Origin: Siminovitchia thermophila
GTDB lineage: Bacteria; Bacillota; Bacilli; Bacillales; Bacillaceae_C
NCBI RefSeq assembly: GCF_016909185.1
Contig: NZ_JAFBFH010000033.1
Location: 1-56,305, forward strand
DNA: 56,305 nucleotides
Reading direction: 5' to 3'
Part shown: positions 21,608-30,278 of the stretch, in pieces
Numbering within the stretch: the stretch's first letter is position 1
Layout: each line of letters opens with the position of its first letter
Notes under the pieces: model-generated
The model's database searches: none
What the model was told of the DNA's origin: nothing
What the model saw: the letters and a program-made list of their open reading frames with translations, nothing else
Made by a program: the position numbers and the translations under genes

Positions 21608-22519
21608 TTGGAAGAAAAACTCGATCAAGTTGAAAAGCAAACAAACAAGTTCGTAGAAAAGTTTACCGATTTGGATTTATGGATTGATGTCGGCTTTGTG
21701 GCATTAAAAATTCTCATGATTTTAGTGCTATCCTTTATTGTGGTAAAAGTCGGAAGGGCAGCAATCCAAAACATTTTTAAAAGAAGAGCGAGAGTGCCTC
21801 TTCAGTTTTCAGAACGCAGGGAAGCAACGCTAGTGAAGTTGTTGCAAAACATATTAACTTATACCGTTTATTTTGTGGCGATCGTCACCATATTATCGTC
21901 ATTGACAGTCGATGTAACGGGCCTTTTGGCTGGTGCGGGGATACTGGGGCTAGCTGTCGGATTTGGCGCCCAAAACCTTGTAAAGGATGTAATTGGCGGT
22001 TTTTTCATCATCTTTGAAGACCAATTTTCCGTCGGAGACTACGTAAGAATTGGCCAATTTGAAGGAACCGTTGATGAAATAGGGCTCCGCACTACGAAAA
22101 TACTGAATTGGACAGGCGAACTATACATTATTCCAAACGGCAATATAACGGAAGTAACAAACTTTTCCCTCCACAACAGTGTCGCCATTGTTGATATCTT
22201 TCTCGGATATGACGCGGATTTAAAGAAAGTGGAAGCCCTGATCGAAAGCGTATTGGAAAAGATGCCGGAAAAATACGAGGAGATTGTCAGTCCGCCAAGT
22301 ATTCTCGGCATTCAACAGTTTGGTGCTTCAGAAGTCATTTTAAGAGTAACGGCCGAAACATTACCGTTACAAAACTGGTACATTGCCCGTGAGATCAGGA
22401 AGGCGATCAAACTGGAACTGGATGAACACAAAGTAGATGCTCCGTATCAACGGATTGTCATGTTTTCAGGCACTGATCGTCAAGAGCCATCTCAATTAGG
22501 TGAAACAGAAGGGGGATAA
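21608..22519 (+). CDS. Small-conductance mechanosensitive channel (MscS family)
   Basis: This 303-residue membrane protein starts at TTG behind AGGTGA. Predicted membrane segments lie near residues 28-50, 75-97 and 100-125. The third holds the Gly/Ala-rich pore helix (LLAGAGILGLAVGFGAQ). The MscS beta domain follows (DQFSVGDYVRIGQFEGTVDEIGLRTT), then a C-terminal alpha/beta domain. Such channels release solutes when turgor rises suddenly. It ends 2 bp before the DUF951 gene, so the two are likely co-transcribed. Confidence 0.92.
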   Translation: MEEKLDQVEKQTNKFVEKFTDLDLWIDVGFVALKILMILVLSFIVVKVGRAAIQNIFKRRARVPLQFSERREATLVKLLQNILTYTVYFVAIVTILSSLTVDVTGLLAGAGILGLAVGFGAQNLVKDVIGGFFIIFEDQFSVGDYVRIGQFEGTVDEIGLRTTKILNWTGELYIIPNGNITEVTNFSLHNSVAIVDIFLGYDADLKKVEALIESVLEKMPEKYEEIVSPPSILGIQQFGASEVILRVTAETLPLQNWYIAREIRKAIKLELDEHKVDAPYQRIVMFSGTDRQEPSQLGETEGG

Positions 22520-22521
22520 AA

Positions 22522-22719
22522 ATGGAGCAAAAAGAATTTGATCTTCATGACGTTGTAGAAATGAAAAAACCGCATCCATGTGGAACAAATCGTTGGCGCA
22601 TCATTCGTATGGGGATGGATATTAGAATGAAATGTGAAGGCTGCGGCCATAGCGTCATGCTGCCCCGCAGGGAATTTACACGCAAATTGAAAAAAATCTT
22701 GGAAAAGCATGAAGGCTAA
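22522..22719 (+). CDS. yyzM: DUF951 family protein YyzM
   Basis: This 65-residue protein has the DUF951 pattern: DLHDVVEMKKPHPCGTNRW, then KCEGCGHSVMLPRREF. Three Cys in CG/CEGCGH could form a small metal-binding knuckle. Function is unknown. It is found next to MscS and ychF genes in many Firmicutes, as here. The start has a GGGGG ribosome binding site inside the end of the mscS gene. Transcription stops at a terminator overlapping its stop codon. Confidence 0.92.
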   Translation: MEQKEFDLHDVVEMKKPHPCGTNRWRIIRMGMDIRMKCEGCGHSVMLPRREFTRKLKKILEKHEG

Positions 22720-22731
22720 TTCATGCTTTTT
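22705..22731 (+). terminator. Terminator after yyzM
   Basis: AAGCATGAA/TTCATGCTT stem (22705-22728) followed by T5. The yyzM stop codon lies in the loop. Confidence 0.85.
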
Positions 22732-22747
22732 CTTATGGTTTACAGGG

Positions 22748-22776
22748 TTGTCTTTTATAGAAGGACTCTCTATAAT
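22748..22776 (+). promoter_or_regulatory. Candidate ychF promoter
   Basis: -35 TTGTCT (22748-22753), 17-base spacer, -10 TATAAT (22771-22776), about 50 bp upstream of ychF and directly after a terminator. Confidence 0.65.
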
Positions 22777-22827
22777 TATGAATGGATTGGGGAGAGATTT
22801 TCCCTAGAGTAGAGGAGTGACCGATAT

Positions 22828-23928
22828 ATGGCTCTAACAGCAGGAATTGTTGGCTTGCCAAATGTGGGCAAATCAACTTTATTTAATGCGATTACAAAAG
22901 CCGGGGCAGAAGCTGCCAACTATCCGTTTTGTACGATTGATCCTAATGTGGGGATCGTCGAAGTGCCGGACCCACGCTTGGAAAAATTGACAGAGCTTGT
23001 CAAACCGAAAAAAACGGTGCCGACTGCTTTTGAATTTACGGATATTGCGGGGATTGTCAAAGGTGCCAGTAAGGGTGAGGGTCTTGGGAATCAATTTCTT
23101 TCCCACATTCGCCAGGTGGATGCCATTTGCCATGTTGTCCGCTGTTTTGCGGATGGAGACATTACCCATGTTTCCGGAAAAGTGGATCCAATTGATGACA
23201 TCGAAACCATTAATTTGGAATTAATATTGGCCGACTTGGAATCAGTGGATAAACGTATTGGCCGTGTCGAAAAAATGGCCAAACAAAAAGACAAAGAAGC
23301 GATGGTTGAATTTGAAGTGCTTAGCAAATTAAAGGAAGCTTTTGAAGCGGATAAACCAGCCAGAGCCCTTGATTTTACGGAAGATCAGGCAAAAGTTGTA
23401 AAGCAATTCCACTTATTGACAAGTAAACCGGTATTATATGTAGCAAACGTCGGGGAAGAAGACGTTGCCAATCCTTCTGATAATGAATATGTACGAAAAG
23501 TCATGGATTATGCAGAAAATGACAATGCCGAAGTCATTGTCATTAGCGCAAAAATTGAAGAAGAAATAGCGGTTCTGGATGATGAAGAAAAAGCAATGTT
23601 CCTCGAAGAGCTTGGCATTAAAGAATCCGGCCTTGACCAGTTGATCCGAGCCGCATATGATCTGCTTGGTTTGGCAACATACTTTACGGCCGGGGAAAAA
23701 GAAGTACGTGCTTGGACTTTTAAAAAAGGAATGAAAGCTCCACAATGCGCCGGTATTATCCATACAGACTTTGAAAAAGGATTCATCCGTGCGGAAACAG
23801 TTTCTTACGAAGACTTGCTTGCTGCCGGTTCCATGACAGCTGCCCGGGAAGCCGGAAAAGTCCGTTTGGAAGGAAAAGAATATCTCGTTCAGGATGGAGA
23901 TGTCATTCATTTCCGATTCAACGTCTAA
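22828..23928 (+). CDS. ychF: Redox/ribosome-associated ATPase YchF
   Basis: This Obg-family P-loop protein prefers ATP over GTP and is linked to translation and stress responses. The 366-residue product has P-loop [11 protein letters not shown] (residues 9-19), the switch [17 protein letters not shown], the altered G4 motif NVGE (hence ATP use), and a C-terminal TGS domain ([20 protein letters not shown]). The AGAGGAG ribosome binding site is strong. It has its own promoter and terminator and stands at the end of the conserved origin cluster. Confidence 0.96.
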   Translation: MALTAGIVGLPNVGKSTLFNAITKAGAEAANYPFCTIDPNVGIVEVPDPRLEKLTELVKPKKTVPTAFEFTDIAGIVKGASKGEGLGNQFLSHIRQVDAICHVVRCFADGDITHVSGKVDPIDDIETINLELILADLESVDKRIGRVEKMAKQKDKEAMVEFEVLSKLKEAFEADKPARALDFTEDQAKVVKQFHLLTSKPVLYVANVGEEDVANPSDNEYVRKVMDYAENDNAEVIVISAKIEEEIAVLDDEEKAMFLEELGIKESGLDQLIRAAYDLLGLATYFTAGEKEVRAWTFKKGMKAPQCAGIIHTDFEKGFIRAETVSYEDLLAAGSMTAAREAGKVRLEGKEYLVQDGDVIHFRFNV

Positions 23929-23976
23929 CGACTCTGCGAACAGTGCCCTATTTTTATATTTTTTTACACAAATAAA

Positions 23977-24008
23977 CCGAACAATTATAAATGAATTGTT
24001 CGGTTTTT
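23977..24008 (+). terminator. ychF terminator
   Basis: CCGAACAATT/AATTGTTCGG perfect 10-bp stem (23977-24003) with a 7-base loop followed by T5, about 50 bp after the ychF stop. The rest of the gap to 24202 shows no gene. Confidence 0.88.
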
Positions 24009-24202
24009 GGCTATTTCGTATTTGCTTATGTTCCAGGTTTTTTCGATTAGAAGGCGCGTAAATATGAATATGATGTATATGGCGGCCAGGCAATGCTAAA
24101 GCGAGCCTGGTTTTCTTTATGTTATAAAGCAGGATTAAATGGGGGTTACACCGAATGTATGAGGAATAGTTTGATCATTCCAACAAGGAGGAATCTTATT
24201 CC

Positions 24203-25345
24203 ATGAGAGAAGTTGTCATAGTCGAGGCTGTCAGAACGCCCGTCGGGAAGAAAAATGGCATGTTAAGCGGCATTCGGCCGGATGAACTGTTAGCCAAAGT
24301 GCTGAAAGAGGTGGTTGACAGGGCCGGGATCGACAGTAGCTTGATTGAAGATGTGATTGCCGGCTGTGTCACGCAGGTAGGTGAACAAGCGAATGATATT
24401 GCCAGATTGGCCGCATTAATCGCCGGTTTTCCCATTACGGTTCCGGGGGTTACGCTCGACAGACAATGCGGATCAAGCCAACAGGCGGTCCATTTCGCTT
24501 CGCAAGCGATATTAAGCGGCGACATGGATGTTGTCATTGCCTGCGGGGTAGAAAGTATGTCACGTGTGCCGATGCTCTCAAACTTGCAAGGGGCAACATA
24601 TAGTCCACTTTTAACAAATCGCCATGAAATCATCCATCAAGGGTTATCCGCGGAAAGAATTGCGGAAAAGTGGGATTTTACGAGAGAAAAGCTTGATCAA
24701 TTTGCGCTAAAAAGTCATGAAAAGGCGCTGCGGGCTATCCAAGAAGGGCGGTTTGAAAAGGAAATCATCGAGATCGAGACTGAAAAAGGCATCATGAAAA
24801 CCGATGAAGGCCCGCGGGAAGATACATCAATGGAAAAGCTTGCTAGTCTTGAACCACCTTTTTTGAAAAAGGGGAGAATCACAGCGGGAAATGCAAGTCA
24901 AATCAGTGACGGAGCGGCGGCCATTTTGCTAATGTCCCGGGAAAAAGCAAATGAGCTCGGCATAAAAGCCCGCTTTAGAATCACTGCGAGGTCAGTTGTT
25001 GGCTCGGATCCAACACTCATGTTGACAGGGCCGGTACCAGCAACTGAAAATGTATTAAAAAAGGCGGGGATGCGGCTTTCTGACATTGATTTATTTGAAA
25101 TCAATGAAGCATTTGCTTCAGTCCCGCTGCACTGGCTGAAAGAGACAGGTGCCGATCCTGAGAAATTGAACGTAAACGGAGGAGCCATCGCTTTGGGGCA
25201 TCCATTAGGAGCAAGTGGAGCAAGAGTCATGGCGACACTGGTTCATGAGTTGGAAAGACAAAATAAAAAATATGGGCTACAGGCAATTTGTGAAGGATTT
25301 GGCATGGCAAACGCAACCATTATCGAGCGGTTGGAGGGATCATAA
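24203..25345 (+). CDS. Thiolase (acetyl-CoA acyltransferase)
   Basis: Thiolases cleave 3-ketoacyl-CoA with CoA, or condense two acyl-CoA molecules. The 380-residue product has the N-terminal motif VVIVEAVRTPVG, nucleophile Cys89 in LDRQCGSS, His333 in GGAIALGHPLGASGAR, and the second Cys363 in AICEGFGMAN. NEAFA is also present. All key residues are kept. It is slightly shorter than typical (about 390). The next gene, an acyl-CoA ligase, begins 24 bp later, so they form an operon for fatty- or organic-acid activation and breakdown. Whether the thiolase works in degradation or synthesis cannot be told from sequence. Confidence 0.93.
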   Translation: MREVVIVEAVRTPVGKKNGMLSGIRPDELLAKVLKEVVDRAGIDSSLIEDVIAGCVTQVGEQANDIARLAALIAGFPITVPGVTLDRQCGSSQQAVHFASQAILSGDMDVVIACGVESMSRVPMLSNLQGATYSPLLTNRHEIIHQGLSAERIAEKWDFTREKLDQFALKSHEKALRAIQEGRFEKEIIEIETEKGIMKTDEGPREDTSMEKLASLEPPFLKKGRITAGNASQISDGAAAILLMSREKANELGIKARFRITARSVVGSDPTLMLTGPVPATENVLKKAGMRLSDIDLFEINEAFASVPLHWLKETGADPEKLNVNGGAIALGHPLGASGARVMATLVHELERQNKKYGLQAICEGFGMANATIIERLEGS

Positions 25346-25369
25346 AATAACCTTAAGGAGTGAAAAGAA

Positions 25370-26923
25370 TTGGGGCCGACACTTAGGGATATTTTCGAAC
25401 AAACTGTTGCCAAATTTCCAAGTAAAGAAGGTTTGGTCGATCGAAGGCTCGGCAAAAGATGGACGTACCAAGAATGGGACGAGGACGTCAACAAGCTTGC
25501 CAATGCTTTTAAACAGTCAGGGGTGCAAAAAGGAGACCGTGTTTCCACGGTTTTGTTTAATACGGCCGAATTGGCAACAACATTATTTGCCTGTATGAAA
25601 ATTGGAGCTGTCTTTAATCCGGTCAATTTTCGGTTAACTGGAAAAGAAGTTGCGTTTATTTTACGAGATGCCAGCCCAAAGCTTGTTTTATTTGAAAACG
25701 CAACGGCCAGTGCGGTAAAAATGGCTGCACAATCGTTTCGGGACATGGAATTTTGGTCAATAGATGAATGTCATGAGCCTTTTGCCAAAAGCTATGAAGA
25801 GCAGGTAAGCGGCATGTCTTCTAAAAGACCTGAATGTAAACTGCATGAAGATGATCTTTATGCGATCATGTACACATCCGGAACAACTGGAATGCCAAAA
25901 GGGGTGATGCATTCTCACCGAAGTATGATTGATCAAAGCACCATTATGTCGGCAGTCATGCGCATTACGAAAAATGAAAGAGGCTTGAGTGTCGCGCCAA
26001 TGTTTCACTGTGCAGAACTGCATTCTGCTTTTTTACCGCGCATCCTGATGGGCGGATCAAATATCATTATGCATCATTTCGATCCGAAGGAATTGATCAA
26101 AACAATTAAGGAAGAAAAAATCAGTTTCTTTTTTGCCGCCCCCACCATGTGGTATATGATGTTGAGGGAAGATTTATCACAAGCCGACTTTTCTTCGCTC
26201 CGTGCCGGTCTATACGGAGGGGCGCCGATGGCCCCGGTGCTTGTAAAAGAAGTCAATCAAATGTTAAACATTGACTTATATCAAGCATATGGCATGACGG
26301 AAATGGGCCCTGCTATTACTGTATTGTATGAAGATGAACAACTAATCAAATCGGGTTCATCCGGAAAGCCGCTAATCCAGCATGACGTGCGTATCGTCAA
26401 AACAAGGGAAGACGGTCCATCTGATCCTGAAGACATATGTGGAGCAGGTGAACTTGGAGAAATCATTGTTCGAGGCCCAAGCACGATGTTGGGATATTAT
26501 AAACAGCCCGAAGCGACGACAGCAGTTTTTTACAAAGGATGGTACCATTCAGGAGACATCGGGTATGTTGACAGCGAAGGGTATCTTTGGGTGAGTGACC
26601 GGGTAAAAGATATGATTATTTCAGGAGGAGAAAACATTTATTCACGAGAGGTGGAAGATGTTTTATTTGAGCACCCGAAAGTATTGGATGCAGCAGTTGT
26701 CGGAGAGCCGGATGAAATGTGGGGAGAACGTGTCGTTGCCTTTATCGTGAGTAAAGATGAATTGTTGACAGCGGAAGAACTCGACCGCTTTTGTACGGAA
26801 CAAGGCCGATTGGCGCGTTATAAGCGTCCGCGACGATATGAATTTGTTGATAAGCTGCCAAGAAATGCAAGCGGCAAACTGCAAAAATATCTATTGAGGG
26901 AAAAAAACAAAATAAACGGTTAG
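25370..26923 (+). CDS. Acyl-CoA synthetase (AMP-forming)
   Basis: This 517-residue member of the adenylate-forming superfamily activates a carboxylic acid via acyl-AMP to acyl-CoA. Motifs are the P-loop YTSGTTGMPKGVMHSH, YGMTEMGP, YHSGDIGYVD, and the C-terminal catalytic Lys in NASGKLQKYLL. The chain length of its acid is unknown; medium/long-chain fatty acids or a related acid are likely given the thiolase partner. The start is TTG behind AAGGAGTG. This pair is not part of the conserved origin order I know from B. subtilis. Confidence 0.92.
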   Translation: MGPTLRDIFEQTVAKFPSKEGLVDRRLGKRWTYQEWDEDVNKLANAFKQSGVQKGDRVSTVLFNTAELATTLFACMKIGAVFNPVNFRLTGKEVAFILRDASPKLVLFENATASAVKMAAQSFRDMEFWSIDECHEPFAKSYEEQVSGMSSKRPECKLHEDDLYAIMYTSGTTGMPKGVMHSHRSMIDQSTIMSAVMRITKNERGLSVAPMFHCAELHSAFLPRILMGGSNIIMHHFDPKELIKTIKEEKISFFFAAPTMWYMMLREDLSQADFSSLRAGLYGGAPMAPVLVKEVNQMLNIDLYQAYGMTEMGPAITVLYEDEQLIKSGSSGKPLIQHDVRIVKTREDGPSDPEDICGAGELGEIIVRGPSTMLGYYKQPEATTAVFYKGWYHSGDIGYVDSEGYLWVSDRVKDMIISGGENIYSREVEDVLFEHPKVLDAAVVGEPDEMWGERVVAFIVSKDELLTAEELDRFCTEQGRLARYKRPRRYEFVDKLPRNASGKLQKYLLREKNKING

Positions 26924-27020
26924 TTTTTCCAGTCATAAATACCCTTTTTCTTCAAAAAATAGAACAGAACCAATGGCATTTGTTATTGGTTTGGCCTTTG
27001 AGAAAAAGGGGGTGCACTGC

Positions 27021-27365
27021 GTGACAACACTTCGGAGAATTGCTTTGGCGTTAGTCATTATTGGCGCAATTAACTGGGGATTGATCGGATTATTTAGATT
27101 TGACCTCGTTGCGGCCATCTTTGGCGGACAAACTGCCGGCCTGTCAAGACTTGTTTACACATTAGTTGGATTAAGCGGCCTCATTTGTTTGTCTTACTTC
27201 TTTGATGGTGATACCGAGGAGGTTGCTCGGGATCGGGAAGTGGATCAGCAAGCAAGGACAAACACAACGAACCAACCGAACTATGGAACAGAGTTTGCTG
27301 AAGAACCAGATCTTGATAAATTGTATAACCCTTCACAAGAAACTTACGAAAAAGATAAAGAATGA
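27021..27365 (+). CDS. DUF378 small membrane protein
   Basis: This 114-residue protein has two predicted membrane helices (LALVIIGAINWGLIGLF and LVYTLVGLSGLICLSYFF). The pattern INWGLxGLFxFDLVAxIFGG is typical of DUF378 (B. subtilis YuzA-like). A hydrophilic acidic tail rich in Asn/Gln/Glu extends it beyond the usual size of about 70-80 residues. I chose the GTG at 27021 because AAAGGGGGTG precedes it. Function unknown. Confidence 0.85.
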   Translation: MTTLRRIALALVIIGAINWGLIGLFRFDLVAAIFGGQTAGLSRLVYTLVGLSGLICLSYFFDGDTEEVARDREVDQQARTNTTNQPNYGTEFAEEPDLDKLYNPSQETYEKDKE

Positions 27366-27372
27366 TGTAAAG

Positions 27373-27402
27373 GCCATGCAGCAGCATGGCTCTTACTTTT
27401 TT
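27373..27402 (+). terminator. Terminator after the DUF378 gene
   Basis: GCCATGC/GCATGGC stem (27373-27390) with an AGCA loop followed by a T-rich tract (TCTTACTTTTTT). Confidence 0.75.
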
Positions 27403-27407
27403 ATGAA

Positions 27408-27436
27408 TTGTTATTCTCTGGACTTTATGATATAAT
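27408..27436 (+). promoter_or_regulatory. rpsF operon promoter
   Basis: -35 TTGTTA (27408-27413), 17-base spacer, consensus -10 TATAAT (27431-27436). It directly precedes the structured rpsF leader. Confidence 0.7.
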
Positions 27437-27440
27437 TTTT

Positions 27441-27498
27441 CCTTGTGAGTAATGAAAATTGCTCCTTGCCCCTTTAGGGGCCGCATAGACCACAAGGA
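27441..27498 (+). ncRNA. S6:S18 ribosomal protein leader (rpsF autoregulation)
   Basis: The leader forms an outer stem CCTTGTG (27441-27447) with CACAAGG (27491-27497). It encloses a CCCCTTTAGGGG hairpin (27469-27480) followed by a CCG trinucleotide (27481-27483). Known S6:S18 leaders have exactly such a stem with a bulged hairpin and CCG motif, mimicking the 16S rRNA site. The 3' strand of the stem runs into the AAGGAGGTG ribosome binding site of rpsF, so binding of S6:S18 would block translation. The fold was worked out by eye. Confidence 0.75.
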
Positions 27499-27508
27499 GG
27501 TGTAAAAG

Positions 27509-27799
27509 ATGAGAAAGTACGAAATCATGTACATCATTCGTCCAAACATCGAGGAGGAAGCAAAACAATCGCTCATCGAGCGTTTTGATCAAGTATTAAC
27601 TTCTCATGGTGCAGAGATCATCGAATCAAAAGATTGGGGCAAACGACGTCTTGCATATGAAATCGAGGATTTCCGCGATGGTTTTTACCGTCTAATCCAC
27701 ACAAATGCAAGTCCTGAAGCAGTTCAGGAATTCGATCGGCTTGCAAAAATCAATGATGATATCATCCGTCACATTGTCATTAAAGAAGAAGAAAAATAA
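27509..27799 (+). CDS. rpsF: 30S ribosomal protein S6
   Basis: S6 is a small-subunit protein that binds 16S rRNA as a heterodimer with S18. The 96-residue product begins [18 protein letters not shown] and contains [18 protein letters not shown], the S6 signature. It is first in the rpsF-ssb-rpsR operon, the standard order, with a strong AAGGAGGTG ribosome binding site controlled by a structured leader. Confidence 0.98.
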   Translation: MRKYEIMYIIRPNIEEEAKQSLIERFDQVLTSHGAEIIESKDWGKRRLAYEIEDFRDGFYRLIHTNASPEAVQEFDRLAKINDDIIRHIVIKEEEK

Positions 27800-27800
27800 A

Positions 27801-27816
27801 TGTTTCACGTGAAACA
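27801..27816. promoter_or_regulatory. parS site between rpsF and ssb
   Basis: TGTTTCACGTGAAACA is a perfect 16-bp palindrome and a full match to the Spo0J-binding consensus. It starts right after the rpsF stop codon. With the sites at 19831 and 42096 it adds to an origin-proximal parS group for Spo0J spreading and SMC loading. Confidence 0.95.
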
Positions 27817-27850
27817 ATTTTAAGAAGTACACGGGAAGGGGTTGATTCTG

Positions 27851-28360
27851 ATGATGAACCGAGTTGTATTGGTAGGCAGATTAACGAGGGATCCGGAATT
27901 GCGGTATACCCCAAGCGGGGTGCCGGTCGCCAATTTTACATTGGCTGTAAACCGAACATTTACGAATCAGCAAGGGGAACGCGAAGCGGACTTTATTAAT
28001 TGTGTCATATGGCGTCGTCCAGCAGAAAATGTCGCCAACTACTTAAAAAAAGGAAGTTTGGCTGGTGTTGATGGCCGGATTCAGTCGCGCAGTTATGAAG
28101 GGCAGGACGGAAAACGCGTGTATGTGACCGAAGTTGTTGCGGACAGTGTCCAGTTTCTGGAACCTAGAAGTGCAACCCAACAAGACCGAGGTGGAGATTT
28201 TGGAGGAAGCCAATTTGGTGGTGGAACCCAAAAAAGCCAAGGTTATTCTTATGGGCAACAGGAACAACAGGGAAGCCAAGGATATACTCGGACAGATGAA
28301 GACCCGTTCTCTAACGATGGACAACCGATCGACATTTCTGATGACGATCTACCATTCTAA
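27851..28360 (+). CDS. ssb: Single-stranded DNA-binding protein
   Basis: This essential SSB coats single-stranded DNA during replication, repair and recombination. The 169-residue product has the OB fold ([19 protein letters not shown] through FLEPR), a Gly/Gln-rich flexible linker, and the acidic interaction tip ending DISDDDLPF that recruits partner proteins. I chose the ATG at 27851 because it aligns with B. subtilis SsbA and GGAAGGGG lies upstream. It is in the middle of the S6-SSB-S18 operon. Confidence 0.97.
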   Translation: MMNRVVLVGRLTRDPELRYTPSGVPVANFTLAVNRTFTNQQGEREADFINCVIWRRPAENVANYLKKGSLAGVDGRIQSRSYEGQDGKRVYVTEVVADSVQFLEPRSATQQDRGGDFGGSQFGGGTQKSQGYSYGQQEQQGSQGYTRTDEDPFSNDGQPIDISDDDLPF

Positions 28361-28369
28361 TCATCATAA

Positions 28370-28621
<252 letters not shown>

Positions 28622-28631
28622 TGGTTTTCGA

Positions 28632-28663
28632 AACAGTAAGGGGTAGACTCTTGCTGTTTTTTT
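28632..28663 (+). terminator. rpsF-ssb-rpsR terminator
   Basis: AACAGTAAG/CTTGCTGTT stem (28632-28658, one G-U pair) with a 9-base loop followed by T7, 10 bp after the rpsR stop. Confidence 0.8.
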
Positions 28664-29190
28664 GTCCCGCTTTACGGGCTGAACGAGCATCGTAAATGGG
28701 GCGATTGGCAGATAAAAGCCGATTGGCTTAACCAACAATCGGCGAAAAAGGTTTCCAGAGATTGGAGCTTCACTTTCTGGCAGTGCCTCTCATTTTAAAA
28801 GATGGCAGGAAAACGGGAATGAAATAGAGGATGAACTTCCAGATAAATGGGTTTTAACCACAATCGGCGAAAAAGGTTGCTGGAGATTGGAGCTTCACTT
28901 TCCGCTTTAACGGGCAGTAGGCCTCCCAACAAAGCTGAAAGTAAGTCAAAGGGGTAAGATGTTGAGTTAGATTTCCAGTAAAGCTCGATTTTTTCGGGTC
29001 GACAAGACAAGTAAAAACCTTCGGCAGCGCCCTAGCGCGCGCGGTTTGATCGCCAAGATGTTTCGACACACCGGATGTGCGGGTGCAAGCGCAGTGGTGC
29101 CAAGGTGAGATTCGACAATATCGTCATCGTAAGTGAAAAAGCGTAAGTGTCGTCTTGAGCTTTCCAATAAGATGCTTTCGATCTTAGTCT
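28664..29190. pseudogene. Degenerate repeat region with an HsdS-like fragment
   Basis: This 530-bp stretch lacks an intact gene. Two imperfect direct copies of about 45 bp occur at about 28733-28780 and 28857-28903, sharing AATCGGCGAAAAAGG and ATTGGAGCTTCACTTTC. In the plus frame through 28803-28872 the translation reads RWQENGNEIEDELPDKWVLT and then TIGEKG. That resembles the linker before a target-recognition domain in type I restriction specificity subunits (HsdS). It is bounded by stops, so it is at most a small relic. The GC-rich patch around 29025-29045 also differs from neighbours. Confidence 0.35.
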
Positions 29191-29198
29191 TTGTTCTG

Positions 29199-29243
29199 CT
29201 TCTTATCAGTAAGATCATCTTTACTGATAAGAAGTTTTACTTT
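29199..29243 (+). terminator. Long perfect hairpin upstream of yybS, possible terminator
   Basis: CTTCTTATCAGTAA (29199-29212) and its exact reverse complement (29221-29234) form a 14-bp stem with an 8-base loop, followed by TTTTACTTT. The T-run is imperfect, so termination is possible but a regulatory or insertion-related hairpin is an alternative. Confidence 0.45.
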
Positions 29244-29317
29244 ATAGCCATCAGTTGAATGAATAGTCAACAATCGTTAAAATGAAAAGGTATATATGTT
29301 TGTGATGAGGTGAAATA

Positions 29318-30253
29318 GTGAAAGATACCCGAATGCTCACGGAAGGGGCCCTCATGCTCGCTGTGTTTGCTGTGTTGATGTTCCTTTCCGTTTATGTCCC
29401 GGTCATTGCGTTTATCACTAGTTTATTTTTGATTCTTCCATTTCTTTTATACAGTGCAAAGCACCCGCTGAAACATGCGTTTCTTTTACTGATCGGTGCT
29501 ATTGCGATGTCAGCTATTATCAATATCATGTTTGTTCCGATTGCCATCTTGTACGGAACGACAGGGTTGGTGATGGGGTATTGTATTAGAAGCGGAAAGA
29601 GCAAACTGATTTCATATATGGCATCAAGTATGGTGTTTTTAGGAAATATTGTTCTCTTTTACATCGCGGCCGTTATACTATTAGAAATCAACCTTATGGA
29701 TGAATTGATAAAGAGCTTTCGATCTTCGGGCGAAAGTTATGCCGAACTTATGAAATCATTGGGGCAAGTGCCCAATGAGCAAGTTACACAGCAAATAGAA
29801 GAAATGATCAAGTTACTGAAAGCATTGGCGCCAAGCTTGCTGATCGGGGTTTCTTTTCTGACAGTCATACTGTTGATGGCTGTGAACTTTCCGATATTGA
29901 AAAGAGTCGGCGTGAATGTTCCGCAATTCTCTCCATTCCGTACTTTAAAATTTCCGAGAAGTATTTTATGGTATTATTTAATTACCATCATTATTTCACT
30001 TGTAGCTGACTTGGAAGAGGGTACATATTTATATATGGTCGTCATGAATGCGACTTATATTTTGCAAATGATTCTGTTTATCCAGGGATTGGCTTTTATC
30101 TTTTATTACAGTTATTTGAAAAGCTGGCCTAAAGCCATTCCAATCATGGCTACGGTCATGACCTTTTTATGGCCGATCTTTTTTTCAATCGTCAAGTTAT
30201 TGGGTATAATTGACTTAGGTTTTGATTTAAGAGAGCGGTTGGCTAAGAAGTAA
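29318..30253 (+). CDS. yybS: YybS family membrane protein (DUF2232)
   Basis: This 311-residue protein has about eight hydrophobic segments, starting with a stretch after TEGALMLAVFAVLMF and ending in PIMATVMTFLWPIFFS. The family (DUF2232, YybS) precedes gdpP in Bacillales and is thought to be a membrane protein with a transporter-like fold; the function is unknown. The start is GTG behind GAGGTGA. The gene ends 25 bp before gdpP, so yybS-gdpP-rplI is probably one operon. Confidence 0.9.
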   Translation: MKDTRMLTEGALMLAVFAVLMFLSVYVPVIAFITSLFLILPFLLYSAKHPLKHAFLLLIGAIAMSAIINIMFVPIAILYGTTGLVMGYCIRSGKSKLISYMASSMVFLGNIVLFYIAAVILLEINLMDELIKSFRSSGESYAELMKSLGQVPNEQVTQQIEEMIKLLKALAPSLLIGVSFLTVILLMAVNFPILKRVGVNVPQFSPFRTLKFPRSILWYYLITIIISLVADLEEGTYLYMVVMNATYILQMILFIQGLAFIFYYSYLKSWPKAIPIMATVMTFLWPIFFSIVKLLGIIDLGFDLRERLAKK

Positions 30254-30278
30254 ATTTAGGATTAAGGGAGCTGAAAGG

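Noticed and set aside
23434-24093. 219-codon leftward ORF
   Set aside because: It is antisense to ychF and its terminator; the Phe/Cys/Ile-rich composition is typical of the reverse strand of a real gene.
25243-25746. 167-codon leftward ORF over the thiolase/ligase junction
   Set aside because: Antisense shadow of two well-supported genes.
28795-29218. Three leftward ORFs of 71-83 codons after rpsR
   Set aside because: They overlap one another in different frames over a repeat-containing non-coding stretch and have no supporting signals.
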